From positions 62,001-126,000 of the forward strand of contig NZ_LIGE01000015.1 of assembly GCF_001297015.1 (NCBI RefSeq): a stretch of 64,000 nt of DNA, given 5' to 3'. The notes below the pieces were generated by a model that had not been told where the DNA came from, ran no database searches, and saw only the letters and a list, made by a program, of their open reading frames with translations. Position numbers and translations under genes: made by a program. Shown here in pieces: positions 28,250 to 38,038 of the stretch (position 1 is its first letter; each line of letters begins with the position of its first letter). The DNA is from Pseudomonas sp. RIT-PI-r. Lineage in GTDB: Bacteria > Pseudomonadota > Gammaproteobacteria > Pseudomonadales > Pseudomonadaceae.

Positions 28250-30358
28250 TCAGTTGATCGACATTGCCTTCAGGCCGATCGCGAGTTGCCGGCGATCCTG
28301 GCCGACGCCCAACTGCTCAGGGCTGATCGCATCGGCGAACTGCAGTTGCACACGCAGCAAACCCTCTTGTGTGATGCGTTGGCGGACAGCCGGAGTGAGC
28401 TGCAATTCAAGACTGTTACCTTCCGGCTTGTCCAGAGTGGTCGCCAGCGCTTCGATGCCGTTGAGCTTGATCACCACGCGCTGACGCAAATGCCCCGGCG
28501 CCAGGAACGCCGTGGTCTCAAGATGCAGGGTGCGGGCCGAATCGTTCACTCGCATGGCCATTTCCGCTTCGGCACCGCTGGACCAGACGCCCCAGGTTTC
28601 AGCATCCGACCAGCCTCGCGCGAGATAGTCCTTGCCCACAGCGCCATAGCTGAACTGCGCTGTTTCTCCAGAGACGAACTCAGGCACCAGCTGTTGTGGC
28701 GTCTGGTCGACTGGCACCTGCACGCATTCACGGCAATTTTTCCAGCCCGGCGCCAGCACTGTGAATCCGTCGATACGGGTGAACAGATCCGCTTCGGTAT
28801 TGACGGTCGAAACCGCCTGCAGCAACGCCCGATCACCGAGCAGGTACAACGAATCCGCATCATATTGACCCGAAGCCAACATCGTGCGGCTGTGCTCATC
28901 AGCAATCTCCCACTGATCCTTGCCCATCCGTCCCAGATAGACAGCATCGGTCGCCAGCCCATGTGTTGCAGCGAATGCGGCGACATTCATCCACTCCGGC
29001 GACAGGTTCTGAGGAAGGATCCAACGGATCTTCTGATAATGCGCCGCAGCATTTTTCCAGAACGGGTCGACAAAAGGTGTCTTCCATTGGGTGCTTGACT
29101 CGACCATCAACTGCTTGCGCACCAAAGACCAGCCGCTGTGCGTATCCGCGACTTGAACCGTCAGCGCCACAGCCATCAGCAAGGTTGCCACACGCGGTTT
29201 ATTGGCGCGTACCACCAGAAAAATGATCAACAGAATGAACGCATAATAAACCGGCCAGAACATTCGTCCCGAGGCTCGAAAGATATTGGCGATGGCTATT
29301 ATCTTTTCCGGTAAGGGATAGCTGAAATTCGCGCCAGCAAAGGCAATGTTGTTGGAAACCGCAAATACCGTCAGCCCGGCAAGCGCGATCAGCAGTAGCC
29401 AGTGTCGACGCAATGACCGCTCCAACCCGGTTTGCCCCTGCAGCCACCCGACCCACCCACAGACGGCCAGCAATAACAGCCCCAGTCCGAGATAACTGAA
29501 CCCTTCCGTATCCCCCAGACCGCCGGGTAGATCCTTGAGGATGTATGACCAATGATTGGGGCTGAACAGTGTCAACACATTGGCTCGGTACAAGCCGAAT
29601 CCGTCGGAGATCGCATCGGAGCCATTGACGGAAAAATACCCCGCTTGCCAGCAGCAAAAACTCACCAGAGCAAACAACAAAACCAGTTCAACGCCTACTT
29701 CGCGCAAGCTGATTCTGGCTTTGAAATGACGGGCGATCAGATCGGCCAGCCAAAGCAGCGCGACCATGGCCAGGAAATACGCATGAATCAACGCGGTGCA
29801 CGCCAGCAAAGCCCCCCAGGCCAACCGTCGCCGCTGGTCCTCAGGGCGCAAGGCCAGGTATAAGGCGGCCAGAATCAGGAAGTGTCCGGCCAGCGACAAA
29901 TGTGTCGGCATGCGGATGATCATCGGCGGAGCAAACAGGAAAAGTGCACAACCCAATGCCCGCAAAGCGACGTTGGAGGTGATAAGCCCCAATAATTTCC
30001 AGCCAAACCACGCTTGCAGGACAAAACAGGCGAGGAACCAGATTCCGAAATACTGAAATGTCTGCGGAAGCAACGCAGCAAGTGGCTTGAACAACAATGC
30101 CAGCAGCGGATTGGAGTCGGAAAAGATCAGGCCGTTGCTCAGTTCAAGTCCGTATGTCGGGTTCAGGCCGACCGGAAACGTCCACGGCGCCTGACGGAAA
30201 AACGCCCATCCCAGATAGTGCGTCGCCGGATCGCCCTGCCCCAGCCAGGCAATGTTCTGCGGGTCGAGCGCTCGAGGGCCAACGACGATAAAGAAAGCCA
30301 ATACGCCGATCATCAACGGCAAAAGAGTGACAGCCAGGCGCCTTGTGAAATCCTTCAT
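28250..30358 (-). CDS. DUF6311-type polytopic membrane protein (GT-C-like)
   Basis: A 702-aa protein. Roughly the first 420 residues hold many membrane segments, and a soluble, probably periplasmic C-terminal part (about 430-702) follows. The layout resembles GT-C glycosyltransferases that use lipid-linked sugars, and it matches my recollection of DUF6311. It is last in a four-gene unit with GtrB-like, methyltransferase and GtrA genes, overlapping gtrA by ATGA. It may transfer the flipped sugar to the surface polymer, as Gtr(type)-specific proteins do; that is inference. Confidence 0.75.
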   Translation of the reverse strand: MKDFTRRLAVTLLPLMIGVLAFFIVVGPRALDPQNIAWLGQGDPATHYLGWAFFRQAPWTFPVGLNPTYGLELSNGLIFSDSNPLLALLFKPLAALLPQTFQYFGIWFLACFVLQAWFGWKLLGLITSNVALRALGCALFLFAPPMIIRMPTHLSLAGHFLILAALYLALRPEDQRRRLAWGALLACTALIHAYFLAMVALLWLADLIARHFKARISLREVGVELVLLFALVSFCCWQAGYFSVNGSDAISDGFGLYRANVLTLFSPNHWSYILKDLPGGLGDTEGFSYLGLGLLLLAVCGWVGWLQGQTGLERSLRRHWLLLIALAGLTVFAVSNNIAFAGANFSYPLPEKIIAIANIFRASGRMFWPVYYAFILLIIFLVVRANKPRVATLLMAVALTVQVADTHSGWSLVRKQLMVESSTQWKTPFVDPFWKNAAAHYQKIRWILPQNLSPEWMNVAAFAATHGLATDAVYLGRMGKDQWEIADEHSRTMLASGQYDADSLYLLGDRALLQAVSTVNTEADLFTRIDGFTVLAPGWKNCRECVQVPVDQTPQQLVPEFVSGETAQFSYGAVGKDYLARGWSDAETWGVWSSGAEAEMAMRVNDSARTLHLETTAFLAPGHLRQRVVIKLNGIEALATTLDKPEGNSLELQLTPAVRQRITQEGLLRVQLQFADAISPEQLGVGQDRRQLAIGLKAMSIN

Positions 30359-30741
30359 CGATACGTCCAGAAATTATGCAAGACAAAGGTGAAGGCCGGG
30401 ATAGTCAGTGCCACCGCGACAATCCCCAACAGGTAATTCAATCCGGCCATCTGGGCCGCCCAGGCAACAAACATTGCCAATAGAAAGCCGCACGTCGACA
30501 CCAGCAGAAAACGCAGCAAGGTTTTGCCATGCAACCGAGCCGAGAAACTCCAGGTGGTATTGATCAGATAGGACACGACGGTCGCCACGGCGAACGCCAC
30601 GCCGTTGGCAATCGGTGGCTGCGGACTGATGAAGTTGATGAACAGCACCGCGACCAGCGCGTGCAAAGCCGTGACGAACAAACCGGTCACGGCAAAGCGC
30701 AAACCGCGCTGGATCAGCACTGATTTTTCGGTTGAGGTCAC
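30355..30741 (-). CDS. GtrA-family membrane protein, sugar-lipid flippase-like
   Basis: A 128-aa protein with four membrane segments in the GtrA arrangement (GLRFAVTGLFVTALHALV; ANGVAFAVATVVSYLINTTW). GtrA proteins are thought to flip undecaprenyl-phosphate-glucose. The GTG start at 30741 overlaps the methyltransferase stop (GTGA), and the stop overlaps the DUF6311 start (ATGA). The cassette is therefore translationally coupled. Confidence 0.87.
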   Translation of the reverse strand: MTSTEKSVLIQRGLRFAVTGLFVTALHALVAVLFINFISPQPPIANGVAFAVATVVSYLINTTWSFSARLHGKTLLRFLLVSTCGFLLAMFVAWAAQMAGLNYLLGIVAVALTIPAFTFVLHNFWTYR

Positions 30742-31448
30742 GGTTTTTGCGCCAGCACGAACACACTCAAACCGGCCAGACGGTTCCTGCCCATCAACGG
30801 CAGTTCAAGGCGGCACAAGGTTTTCAGTGTGCGGTTCACCAGCGGGTGATGACGCTTGAGTTGCGAGCGCGGCGCTTGCGTTTGCGAGCCCTGTGGCAAC
30901 AACCGTAACGCCGCTGCGATCGGGAACACCGCACCAAAATAATAAGCGCCGCGTTGCACCGTCAGACCGGCAGCGCGGGCCAGTGTTTCGAATTGCGCCA
31001 AGGTGTAGCGGCGCTTGTGTTCAAGGAAGTCGTCATGCCCGCTCCAGAGGAACTGGAACGCCGGCACCGTCATCAGAAAACGGCTGCCGGAAGGCACTTT
31101 ATCGACGTACATCTTGAGTAGGCCGCGGTCATCGTCAACATGCTCCAGCACGTCCATCAGCAGCACCAGATCGGCATCTATTGTTTCTATCCCGCGGCGG
31201 TAGTGCACCGGTTTGCCAGCGGTTGTCGCGCTTGAATCGGCCGGATAGCTGATATCGACGCACCATGCCTCCTGCGCGTCGGTATGTGTCAGCAGATGGT
31301 GGGAGAAAAACCCGGAGCCGGCACCCACGTCGAGAATTCGCCTGATCGGCACACTCCCCAGCAGACGCGTGGTTGCCGCCGCTTTGGAGCAGTAATACCA
31401 ATGCTCGTTGATGCTGTCGCCGAGGATGTCGGTTTCCTTGAGATCCAT
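30738..31448 (-). CDS. SAM-dependent methyltransferase of glycan cassette
   Basis: A 236-aa class I methyltransferase with SAM motif I ILDVGAGSGFFS (about residues 38-49) and an acidic motif LVLLMDVLEHVDDD. It starts MDLKETDILGDSI, 3 bases downstream of the GT2 gene stop. It probably methylates a sugar or lipid-linked intermediate made by the cassette; this function is inferred from position. Confidence 0.85.
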   Translation of the reverse strand: MDLKETDILGDSINEHWYYCSKAAATTRLLGSVPIRRILDVGAGSGFFSHHLLTHTDAQEAWCVDISYPADSSATTAGKPVHYRRGIETIDADLVLLMDVLEHVDDDRGLLKMYVDKVPSGSRFLMTVPAFQFLWSGHDDFLEHKRRYTLAQFETLARAAGLTVQRGAYYFGAVFPIAAALRLLPQGSQTQAPRSQLKRHHPLVNRTLKTLCRLELPLMGRNRLAGLSVFVLAQKP

Positions 31449-31451
31449 GTT

Positions 31452-32417
31452 TCAGTCCTTCGGGTCGTAGACGCGACGTACCAGAAAAACCGGTCGGCGT
31501 TTCGCTTCAATGTAAGTACGGCCCAGATATTCACCGAGCACGCCAATGCCGATCAATTGCAAACCTCCGAGAAACGTCACGGCGACCATCAGTGAGGCGT
31601 AACCGGGCAAATCGATGCCCGAGACCAACGTGCGCACGACAATGAAAATCGCAAAGGCAAACGACACCAGCGAGACCAGCGCGCCCACATACGTCCAGAC
31701 TCGCAGCGGTTCAGTACTGAAACTGGTGATGCCTTCCAAAGCGAAGTTCCACAGCCGCCAGCCGTTGAATTTGCTCTGCCCGGCCACGCGCTCGGGGCGC
31801 TCGTAATCGACATGAGTGGTGCGAAAGCCGACCCAGGCAAACAGGCCTTTCATGAAGCGCCGGGATTCGGGCAAGGTCAGCAACGCATCGACCACGCAGC
31901 GATCCATCAGGCGGAAGTCGCCGACATTTTCCGGCAGAGGCTGTTCGGCAATTCTGTTGTGCAGGCGATAGAACCAGTGGGCGGACTTCTGTTTGGCCCA
32001 AGTGTCGCTGCGGCGGCTGACGCGGTGGCCGAGTACGACTTCATAGCCTTCACGCCAGCGGTCGATCATCTGCAGGATGACTTCCGGCGGATCCTGCAGA
32101 TCCGCATCGATCGGCACGACGATCTGCCCGGTCGCCATCTGCAAACCGGCGGAGAGTGCCGCCTCTTTACCGAAATTGCGGCTCAGATCGACGATACGCA
32201 GGCGCGCATCGTGCTGCTGATGCTCAAGCAAAAGCTCAAGCGTGGCATCGGTGCTGCCGTCGTTGACGAATACCAGCTCAAGACCGATCAGCGTCTGCTT
32301 TCGAAAGACTTCATCGATGCGCAGCAGAAACGTTTTCAGGCTGTCTTCTTCGTTAAAAACGGGGACCACCAGCGATAACGTCACCTGCCCGGCCTGTTGC
32401 GTTCCGTGCTCAGTCAA
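31452..32417 (-). CDS. GT2 glycosyltransferase, GtrB/bactoprenol glucosyltransferase-like
   Basis: A 321-aa protein with a GT-A catalytic domain (LVVPVFNEED; VNDGSTDAT; VPIDADLQDP, the DxD-type metal site) and two C-terminal membrane helices (about 230-305). This is the GtrB/DPM1-like layout that loads glucose on undecaprenyl phosphate. The start is TTG at 32417 because no ATG precedes the conserved strand. It heads the four-gene operon. Confidence 0.87.
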   Translation of the reverse strand: MTEHGTQQAGQVTLSLVVPVFNEEDSLKTFLLRIDEVFRKQTLIGLELVFVNDGSTDATLELLLEHQQHDARLRIVDLSRNFGKEAALSAGLQMATGQIVVPIDADLQDPPEVILQMIDRWREGYEVVLGHRVSRRSDTWAKQKSAHWFYRLHNRIAEQPLPENVGDFRLMDRCVVDALLTLPESRRFMKGLFAWVGFRTTHVDYERPERVAGQSKFNGWRLWNFALEGITSFSTEPLRVWTYVGALVSLVSFAFAIFIVVRTLVSGIDLPGYASLMVAVTFLGGLQLIGIGVLGEYLGRTYIEAKRRPVFLVRRVYDPKD

Positions 32418-32695
32418 AGGAGTGCTCTTTTTATAGTGTTTGTTCGGTCATCGAACTATTTCCGATGCCATGAGCCGTCCCGTATTAAGCAGTAGCGTCG
32501 CCGGTGTTGCAAGCGTCAGGCGGCGTCATATTGGCCAATCCAGAGGCCTATTGCTGCGCTCTAGCTCGCGGCTCTCGGAAACAATTGCCAACGATTGGAT
32601 ACAAATGTCCGATAGCCAAAAAAACCGCCTGCGCTAGGCTTGCGTCGATGCGCCAAACAGGCGGTCGCACTAATAAATCGCATGGAGCGAACTGA

Positions 32696-32887
32696 ATGTA
32701 TTTCGAGATTTACAGACAATCCAGAGGCACCCCCAGCACTGGCAAGGGGCAATGGCGATGGAGGCTGCGCGCGGGCAATCACGAGACCATCGCCAGTGGC
32801 GAGTCATATGTGAACAAGGCGGATTGCATGCATGTGATCGAGTTGATCAGAGCCGTGCACGGCGATACCCCGGTGAAGGAAATTTAA
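32696..32887 (+). CDS. DUF1508 (YegP-like) protein
   Basis: A 63-aa protein containing the DUF1508 motif (GQWRWRLRAGNHETIASGE). Family proteins usually hold one or two such beta-strand repeats; this has one. An ATG preceded by GGAGCG supports the start. Function is unknown. Confidence 0.8.
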   Translation: MYFEIYRQSRGTPSTGKGQWRWRLRAGNHETIASGESYVNKADCMHVIELIRAVHGDTPVKEI

Positions 32888-33040
32888 TCGCGTGAGCCGA
32901 TGCGGAGCTGCGTCCTACAGCCATGTCCTTTTTTTCAGCGAACGACTGACGAGCCATTTCTTCGCGCCTACGCTCATCGACGTATGGGGCGATTCAGCCC
33001 TGTTTCGCCGCATCAATTGAACTAAAAAGGAGCCACAGAA

Positions 33041-33247
33041 ATGGCGAGAGACAAAGCGAAAGACGACAAGCACTTCAACTGCACGCAAGAACACGAAGCT
33101 GATTATGTCGCCAGCCTCTACCCGCACGCCAAGGACGAAGTGAAAAACTTCCTGGCTACCGCTTGCATGGACAAGTCGCTGCATGACTCGACACATAAGG
33201 ATGTGTATGAATTGATCAAACTGAAGTTGGGGCACTCGCAGCCGTGA
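33041..33247 (+). CDS. Small conserved hypothetical protein
   Basis: A 68-aa acidic/basic protein (MARDKAKDDKHFNCTQEHEA) with an AAGGAG about 9 bases before its ATG. It has no signal or membrane segment. Such proteins are conserved among pseudomonads, but I can assign no function. A strong terminator follows 43 bases later. Confidence 0.65.
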   Translation: MARDKAKDDKHFNCTQEHEADYVASLYPHAKDEVKNFLATACMDKSLHDSTHKDVYELIKLKLGHSQP

Positions 33248-33290
33248 ATGCCTAGGGCGCGAGGTGATGTAGCCTTGCGCAAATGAAGAG

Positions 33291-33320
33291 GCCCCACGGC
33301 TAAAGGCCCGTGGGGCTTTT
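33291..33320 (+). terminator. Rho-independent terminator after the 68-aa gene
   Basis: GCCCCACGG stem, TAAAG-type loop, complementary CCGTGGGGC, then TTTT. Confidence 0.8.
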
Positions 33321-33399
33321 GCTTGTGTCAGGTCAGGATCGAGATGGCTGGCTGGCACATGCCTTTCGAGCTCTAAAAACTCATGGAATCCCAGAAACG

Positions 33400-33435
33400 A
33401 AAAAGCCCCGTAGATTTTCATCTACGGGGCTTTTT
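33400..33435. terminator. Bidirectional terminator between 68-aa gene and tRNA-Ser
   Basis: AAAAAGCCCCGTAGAT / ATCTACGGGGCTTTTT, a perfect stem with A/T tails on both strands. It begins 8 bases beyond the tRNA 3' end. Confidence 0.85.
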
Positions 33436-33443
33436 CTATGTAA

Positions 33444-33533
33444 TGGCGGAGAGATAGGGATTCGAACCCTAGGTACCGGTGAAGGTACAACGGATTTCGA
33501 ATCCGTCCCATTCGGCCACTCTGGCATCTCTCC
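33444..33533 (-). tRNA. tRNA-Ser (CGA)
   Basis: A 90-nt class II tRNA with a long variable arm. On the minus strand it starts GGAGAGATGCCAGAGTGG and ends with an encoded CCA. The anticodon stem ACGGA/TCCGT encloses loop TTCGAAA, giving anticodon CGA that reads UCG serine codons. The T-arm GGTTCGAATCC is canonical. No integrase is next to it. Confidence 0.95.
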
Positions 33534-33616
33534 AACGGCGCGCATCATAACAACACTTTTACCGAAAGCAAACCCTCTTTCGAAAATTTCTCCGTGCTAT
33601 CAGATGCTTGCGTCGA

Positions 33617-34330
33617 TTAAAGCGGTACGCCCAGACGATTGGCGACTTCTTCGTAGGCTTCGATAACGTCACCGAGGCCTTGGCGGAAGCGGTCTTTGTC
33701 CATCTTCTTCTTGGTGTCCTTGTCCCACAGACGGCAGCCGTCCGGGCTGAACTCGTCGCCGAGGACGATGGAACCGTCGCTGAACACGCCGAATTCAAGC
33801 TTGAAGTCGACCAGCAGCAAGCCAGCATCGTCGAACAGCTTGGTCAGGACTTCGTTGACCTTGAGCGACAGTTCTTTCATGCGAACCAGTTGCTCGGCGG
33901 TGCCCCAACCGAATGCCACGACGTGGGATTCGTTGATGAACGGGTCGCCCTTGGCGTCGTCTTTCAGGAACAGCTCGAAGGTGTAGGGGTTGAGCTTCAG
34001 ACCTTCTTCGACGCCCAGACGCTTGACCAGGCTACCGGCGGCGTAGTTACGCACGACGCACTCGACCGGGATCATGTCGAGCTTCTTGACCAGGACTTCG
34101 TTGTCGGCCAGCAGTTTGTCGAATTGGGTCGGTACGCCGGCCGCTTCGAGTTTCTGCATGATGAAGGCGTTGAACTTGTTGTTGACCATGCCTTTGCGGT
34201 CGAGCTGCTCGATGCGCTTGCCGTCGAACGCCGAGGTGTCGTTGCGAAACAGCAGGATCAAGCGGTCAGCGTCGTCGGTCTTGTAAACCGATTTGGCTTT
34301 GCCGCGGTAGAGTTCTTCACGTTTTTCCAT
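33617..34330 (-). CDS. purC: SAICAR synthetase
   Basis: A 237-aa phosphoribosylaminoimidazole-succinocarboxamide synthase, purine biosynthesis. It starts [20 protein letters not shown] with the Gly-Lys-Ala-Lys motif, and has SAFDGK (33-38) and LVDFKLEFG / LGDEFSPDG as signature. Length matches the family. It is the last gene of the leftward dapA-bamC-MBL-purC cluster. Confidence 0.95.
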   Translation of the reverse strand: MEKREELYRGKAKSVYKTDDADRLILLFRNDTSAFDGKRIEQLDRKGMVNNKFNAFIMQKLEAAGVPTQFDKLLADNEVLVKKLDMIPVECVVRNYAAGSLVKRLGVEEGLKLNPYTFELFLKDDAKGDPFINESHVVAFGWGTAEQLVRMKELSLKVNEVLTKLFDDAGLLLVDFKLEFGVFSDGSIVLGDEFSPDGCRLWDKDTKKKMDKDRFRQGLGDVIEAYEEVANRLGVPL

Positions 34331-34358
34331 GATGGGCTCCGCTTGCTAAGTAGGTGGG

Positions 34359-35120
34359 CTAGGCGATGTGGCGCCAGTCGAGCCCTGAATCTTGATCGGC
34401 CAGTTGCAGCCAGTCCGGGTCGCACCCGAGGGTGTCGACAAAACATTGCCGGGCCAGCTGCGGCATGTTGTTCTTGCTGCTCAGATGAGCCAGGACAAGG
34501 TGTTGCAAGCCCTGCCAGCCCAACTCGGACACCAGGAATGCCGCCTGATGGTTGTTCAAATGTCCCAGCTCGCCGCCCACCCGCTGCTTGAGAAAGTACG
34601 GGTAGTGCCCACGGGCCAGCATGTCGCGACAATGGTTGGACTCGATCATCAACGCATCGAGGTCCCGATAACCGTCCAGCACCCGCTCGCAGTAAGAACC
34701 CAGGTCGGTCAGCAGGCCGAAGCGCCGCTGCTCTTGATCACTGAAGACATACTGAGTCGGTTCCTGCGCATCATGGGCCACGGCAATGACCCCGACGCTC
34801 AGAGCACCGATCTGCAGTTGCTCGCCGCCGGCCAGAAAGCCTGCGGGTTCAATCGGTTTGCGCATCCCGCGCAGAGTGCCGCGACTGAGGTAGACCGGTA
34901 GATTGTAGCGCCGAGACAGCAAACCCACGCCATGCACGTGGTCGGCATGTTCGTGGGTTACGAGTATCGCGCTCAATTGCGCCGGGTTCACACCCAGGCG
35001 CAACAGGCGTTTTTCGGTTTCCCGCAGGGAAAAACCACAATCCACCAGCACATACGTATCAGCACTGGCGATCAGCGTGCCGTTCCCTTGGCTACCGCTG
35101 CCGAGAACGGCAAAACGCAT
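34359..35120 (-). CDS. MBL-fold metallo-hydrolase, YycJ/WalJ-like
   Basis: A 253-aa metallo-beta-lactamase-fold protein. It carries the zinc motif THEHADH (near residues 55-61) and further ligands in MIESNHCRDML and HLSSKNNMP. Related proteins (YycJ/WalJ) are implicated in coordination of DNA replication or repair, or are nuclease-like; the exact role here is not known. It lies 6 bases downstream of bamC and upstream of purC. Confidence 0.85.
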   Translation of the reverse strand: MRFAVLGSGSQGNGTLIASADTYVLVDCGFSLRETEKRLLRLGVNPAQLSAILVTHEHADHVHGVGLLSRRYNLPVYLSRGTLRGMRKPIEPAGFLAGGEQLQIGALSVGVIAVAHDAQEPTQYVFSDQEQRRFGLLTDLGSYCERVLDGYRDLDALMIESNHCRDMLARGHYPYFLKQRVGGELGHLNNHQAAFLVSELGWQGLQHLVLAHLSSKNNMPQLARQCFVDTLGCDPDWLQLADQDSGLDWRHIA

Positions 35121-35126
35121 GGTTGA

Positions 35127-36242
35127 TCAGCCCAGGTTGTCCTGAATCACGCTCAGCACTTTGCGCGCCACTTCAGCCGGCGCAACGGTGTTGATGTTTT
35201 TCTCGACGGTGACCTGAATGTTCTCGCCAACCTTGCTCAGGCGAACCTGATAACGCTCGGCACGGGATTCAACTTCTTCCTTGGTCGGCGCACTGCCGAA
35301 CAGGCTGCTGAAGAAACCAGGCTTGTCGTCTTTCTTCTCGGCTTTTTCGGCCAGGTTGATGTAGTACAGGCCCAGGCTGCGGTTGATGTCTTCAACGCGC
35401 CATTCGCCTTGTTCCAGTGCACGGCCAACGCTCGACCAGGCACGGTCCAGATCGGTACCGACGTTCAACACCGGGTTACCGCTACCGTCTTCGCTGAGGC
35501 TGACACGGCTCGGCGTATCGAAATCACGCGAAGCCAACATCGACACCGAACCACCCTTCTCGGAGATACGGCTCATGCTCGCGAGCATGTCGTCGACCAG
35601 CGCTGCGTCCAGGCCAGTGTTGACCGAACGGTTGGTGAAATCGACATCGGCGGTGCTGCCGGCAGGACGCTCGGCGCTGACCACGTAGATTTCACTGGTG
35701 TTGCGCTGCACGCCTGGCTCGATACGCACACGGACGCGGGTTTCGCTGTCGCTGGCGATACCGGCTGCGCTCAGGCGCTTGGCCATGGACGCGGACAGTT
35801 CGTCGGAATGCTGCCAGGTGGTGGTGAATTCACCGGTCTGCGGGCGCTGTTCGTCCAGACGGAAACCGTTGTCCTGGAAGAACTGCACCGCCACTGGCCA
35901 GACTTCGGCCGGTGGATGCTGGGCCACGACCCAACGCGAATCACCGCTCTTTTGCAGCGAGTAATCGCTGGCATCGGCAACGGCCGACAGCGGCTGAGGA
36001 CGCGGCACAATGTATTCGCCCTTGGCGGTGTCATCAGCGACGTTGCGCGGGATCGGCAGCAGCGGATCCAGACGCTTGGAAGTGTTGACATCCGGTGGCA
36101 GTTGCATCGGTGCAGTCTGTTGCGCTTCCAGGTAATCGCTACCACGGTCACGGAAATAACCTTCCGGGCCCCAGACCCATCCGCAGCCACTGGTGCTGGA
36201 GATAATCAAGGCAAGTGCGGAAAGTCCGGCCATTCGCTTCAT
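35127..36242 (-). CDS. bamC: Outer membrane assembly lipoprotein BamC
   Basis: A 371-aa lipoprotein of the BAM complex that folds outer-membrane proteins. The N-terminal signal ends in a lipobox around STSGC (Cys about 20). Two BamC-type helix-grip domains follow (about 100-215 and 245-365), linked by a flexible segment. The ATG at 36242 with AGGAAGT upstream is chosen. It lies directly downstream of dapA, the usual arrangement (nlpB/dapX). Confidence 0.92.
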   Translation of the reverse strand: MKRMAGLSALALIISSTSGCGWVWGPEGYFRDRGSDYLEAQQTAPMQLPPDVNTSKRLDPLLPIPRNVADDTAKGEYIVPRPQPLSAVADASDYSLQKSGDSRWVVAQHPPAEVWPVAVQFFQDNGFRLDEQRPQTGEFTTTWQHSDELSASMAKRLSAAGIASDSETRVRVRIEPGVQRNTSEIYVVSAERPAGSTADVDFTNRSVNTGLDAALVDDMLASMSRISEKGGSVSMLASRDFDTPSRVSLSEDGSGNPVLNVGTDLDRAWSSVGRALEQGEWRVEDINRSLGLYYINLAEKAEKKDDKPGFFSSLFGSAPTKEEVESRAERYQVRLSKVGENIQVTVEKNINTVAPAEVARKVLSVIQDNLG

Positions 36243-36259
36243 GCGTTGTACTTCCTCAA

Positions 36260-37138
36260 TTAAACCAGGACGCTGCACTGGCGCAGGGCCGAGCGCAGCG
36301 TTTCATGACAAGGTGTGCTCAGCCAGGTCAGCGGCAAGCGGATGCCTTCGTGCATCAGGCCCATTTCAACCAGAGCCCACTTCACCGGAATCGGGTTGGC
36401 TTCGATGAACAGGTCTTTGTGCAGCGGCATCAGTTTTTCGTTGATTGCCCGTGCGGTGTCGGCGTCGCCCTTGAGAGCGGCCTCGCACAGGTCGGCCATT
36501 TCGCGCGGGGCGACGTTGGCAGTCACGGAGATGTTGCCTTTGCCGCCCAGCAGGATCAGTTCAACGGCGGTCGGATCATCGCCGGACAACACGATGAAAT
36601 CCTTGCTCACACCATCGATGATCGCTTTGGCGCGCTTCAGGTCGCCAGTGGCTTCCTTGATGCCGATGATGTTCGGCACGGTGGACAGGCGAATCACGGT
36701 CTCGGCCTGCATGTCGCACGACGTGCGGCCAGGAACGTTGTAGAGAATCTGTGGAATGTCGACCGCTTCAGCGATGTGCTTGAAGTGCTGGTACAAGCCT
36801 TCCTGAGTCGGCTTGTTGTAGTACGGAACCACCAGCAGGCAGGCATCGGCACCGGCTTCTTTGGCGTTGCGGGTCAGCTCGACGGCTTCGCGGGTCGAGT
36901 TGGCGCCAGTACCGGCGATGACCGGGATGCGCCCGCCAACCTGTTTGACCACGGCTTTGATGACGGCGATGTGTTCTTCTACATCAAGGGTTGCCGACTC
37001 GCCGGTAGTACCGACCGCGACAATGGCATGGGTGCCGTTCTTGAGATGGAAGTCCACGAGTTTGCTGAGGCTGTCCCAGTCAAGACGCCCTTGTGCATCC
37101 ATGGGAGTGACCAGTGCCACCATACTGCCCGCAATCAT
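36260..37138 (-). CDS. dapA: 4-hydroxy-tetrahydrodipicolinate synthase
   Basis: A 292-aa class I aldolase-fold enzyme, first committed step of lysine/diaminopimelate synthesis. Start [14 protein letters not shown]. The catalytic Tyr/Lys region includes [14 protein letters not shown] and [12 protein letters not shown] (Schiff-base Lys near 161). Length is exactly family-typical. The longer open frame upstream has no coding support. Confidence 0.96.
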   Translation of the reverse strand: MIAGSMVALVTPMDAQGRLDWDSLSKLVDFHLKNGTHAIVAVGTTGESATLDVEEHIAVIKAVVKQVGGRIPVIAGTGANSTREAVELTRNAKEAGADACLLVVPYYNKPTQEGLYQHFKHIAEAVDIPQILYNVPGRTSCDMQAETVIRLSTVPNIIGIKEATGDLKRAKAIIDGVSKDFIVLSGDDPTAVELILLGGKGNISVTANVAPREMADLCEAALKGDADTARAINEKLMPLHKDLFIEANPIPVKWALVEMGLMHEGIRLPLTWLSTPCHETLRSALRQCSVLV

Positions 37139-37467
37139 GAAACCGCTCCTGCCGGAAAAAGAGAGCGGTAATGGTACTGGCGCCAAGATGCTTGCACAAG
37201 CGAAGTACTGCGCTGCCGCCATTCCCCTTGGCGCCGCTTTTCGCTACCCTTCAGACTTTGATCGGTACCGATCAGCTTGTACGTCGGGTTCCAGCCTCCC
37301 TTTTCGGCCTCCCAGACCCCGTTCCTGCGTCGCATCGACGCGCTCCCGCTATAGTGGAGCGAGCCGCGAGCGCTTGCCGGGTCTATCGCAATGGACAGCC
37401 AGAACAGGCAGGCCCCGGCCGCCAGCGTCCGTAACCTACCGACCGCTCATCGCTTTAGGAATGCTGC
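37139..37467. other. Divergent promoter region dapA / gcvR-like gene
   Basis: These 329 bases separate dapA from the ACT-domain gene. They contain a TATAGT at about 37350 that could be a -10 for the rightward gene. No gene or repeat is seen. Confidence 0.5.
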
Positions 37468-38028
37468 ATGTCCACCCCCACAGTTCGCGAACAATTCCTT
37501 GTCATCAGTGCCCTCGGCGCCAACCCCATGGAGCTGACTAACGTCCTGTGCCGCGCCAGCCATGAAAACCGCTGCGCCGTAGTCACTTCACGCCTGACCC
37601 GCCACGGCGAGTGCAGCGCGCTGATTCTTGAGGTTTCCGGCAGCTGGGACGCCCTCGCCCGCCTGGAAGGCAGTCTGCCAAGCCTCTCCAAGAAGCACGC
37701 GTTCACTGTCAACGTAGTGCGCAGCGCGCCGCTGGAGAATCGTCCACAAGCGTTGCCATATGTGGCTTACGTCAGCTCGGCGTATCGCCCGGACATCATC
37801 AATGAGCTGTGCCAGTTTTTCATGGACCACAACGTCGAACTGGAAAACCTGACCTGCGACACGTATCAGGCACCACAGACCGGCGGCACCATGCTCAACG
37901 CCACGTTCACCGTGACCCTGCCGGCCGGTACCCAGATCAGCTGGCTGCGCGATCAGTTCCTCGACTTCTCCGACGCGATGAACCTGGACGCACTGATCGA
38001 GCCTTGGCGCCCACAGAACCCAATGTAA
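37468..38028 (+). CDS. GcvR-like ACT-domain regulator
   Basis: A 186-aa protein with two ACT-type domains, resembling the glycine-cleavage repressor accessory GcvR (FLVISALGANPMELTNVLCR at the N-terminus; a second ACT copy after residue 95). GcvR proteins bind glycine and modulate GcvA; here that is inference. AGGA 8 bases before the ATG supports the start. The peroxiredoxin gene follows 10 bases later. Confidence 0.85.
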   Translation: MSTPTVREQFLVISALGANPMELTNVLCRASHENRCAVVTSRLTRHGECSALILEVSGSWDALARLEGSLPSLSKKHAFTVNVVRSAPLENRPQALPYVAYVSSAYRPDIINELCQFFMDHNVELENLTCDTYQAPQTGGTMLNATFTVTLPAGTQISWLRDQFLDFSDAMNLDALIEPWRPQNPM

Positions 38029-38038
38029 GGAAGCTTTC

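Noticed and set aside
33444..33533. tRNA-Ser as an integration site
   Set aside because: No integrase nor duplicated tRNA end is found nearby; the island is in nadB instead.
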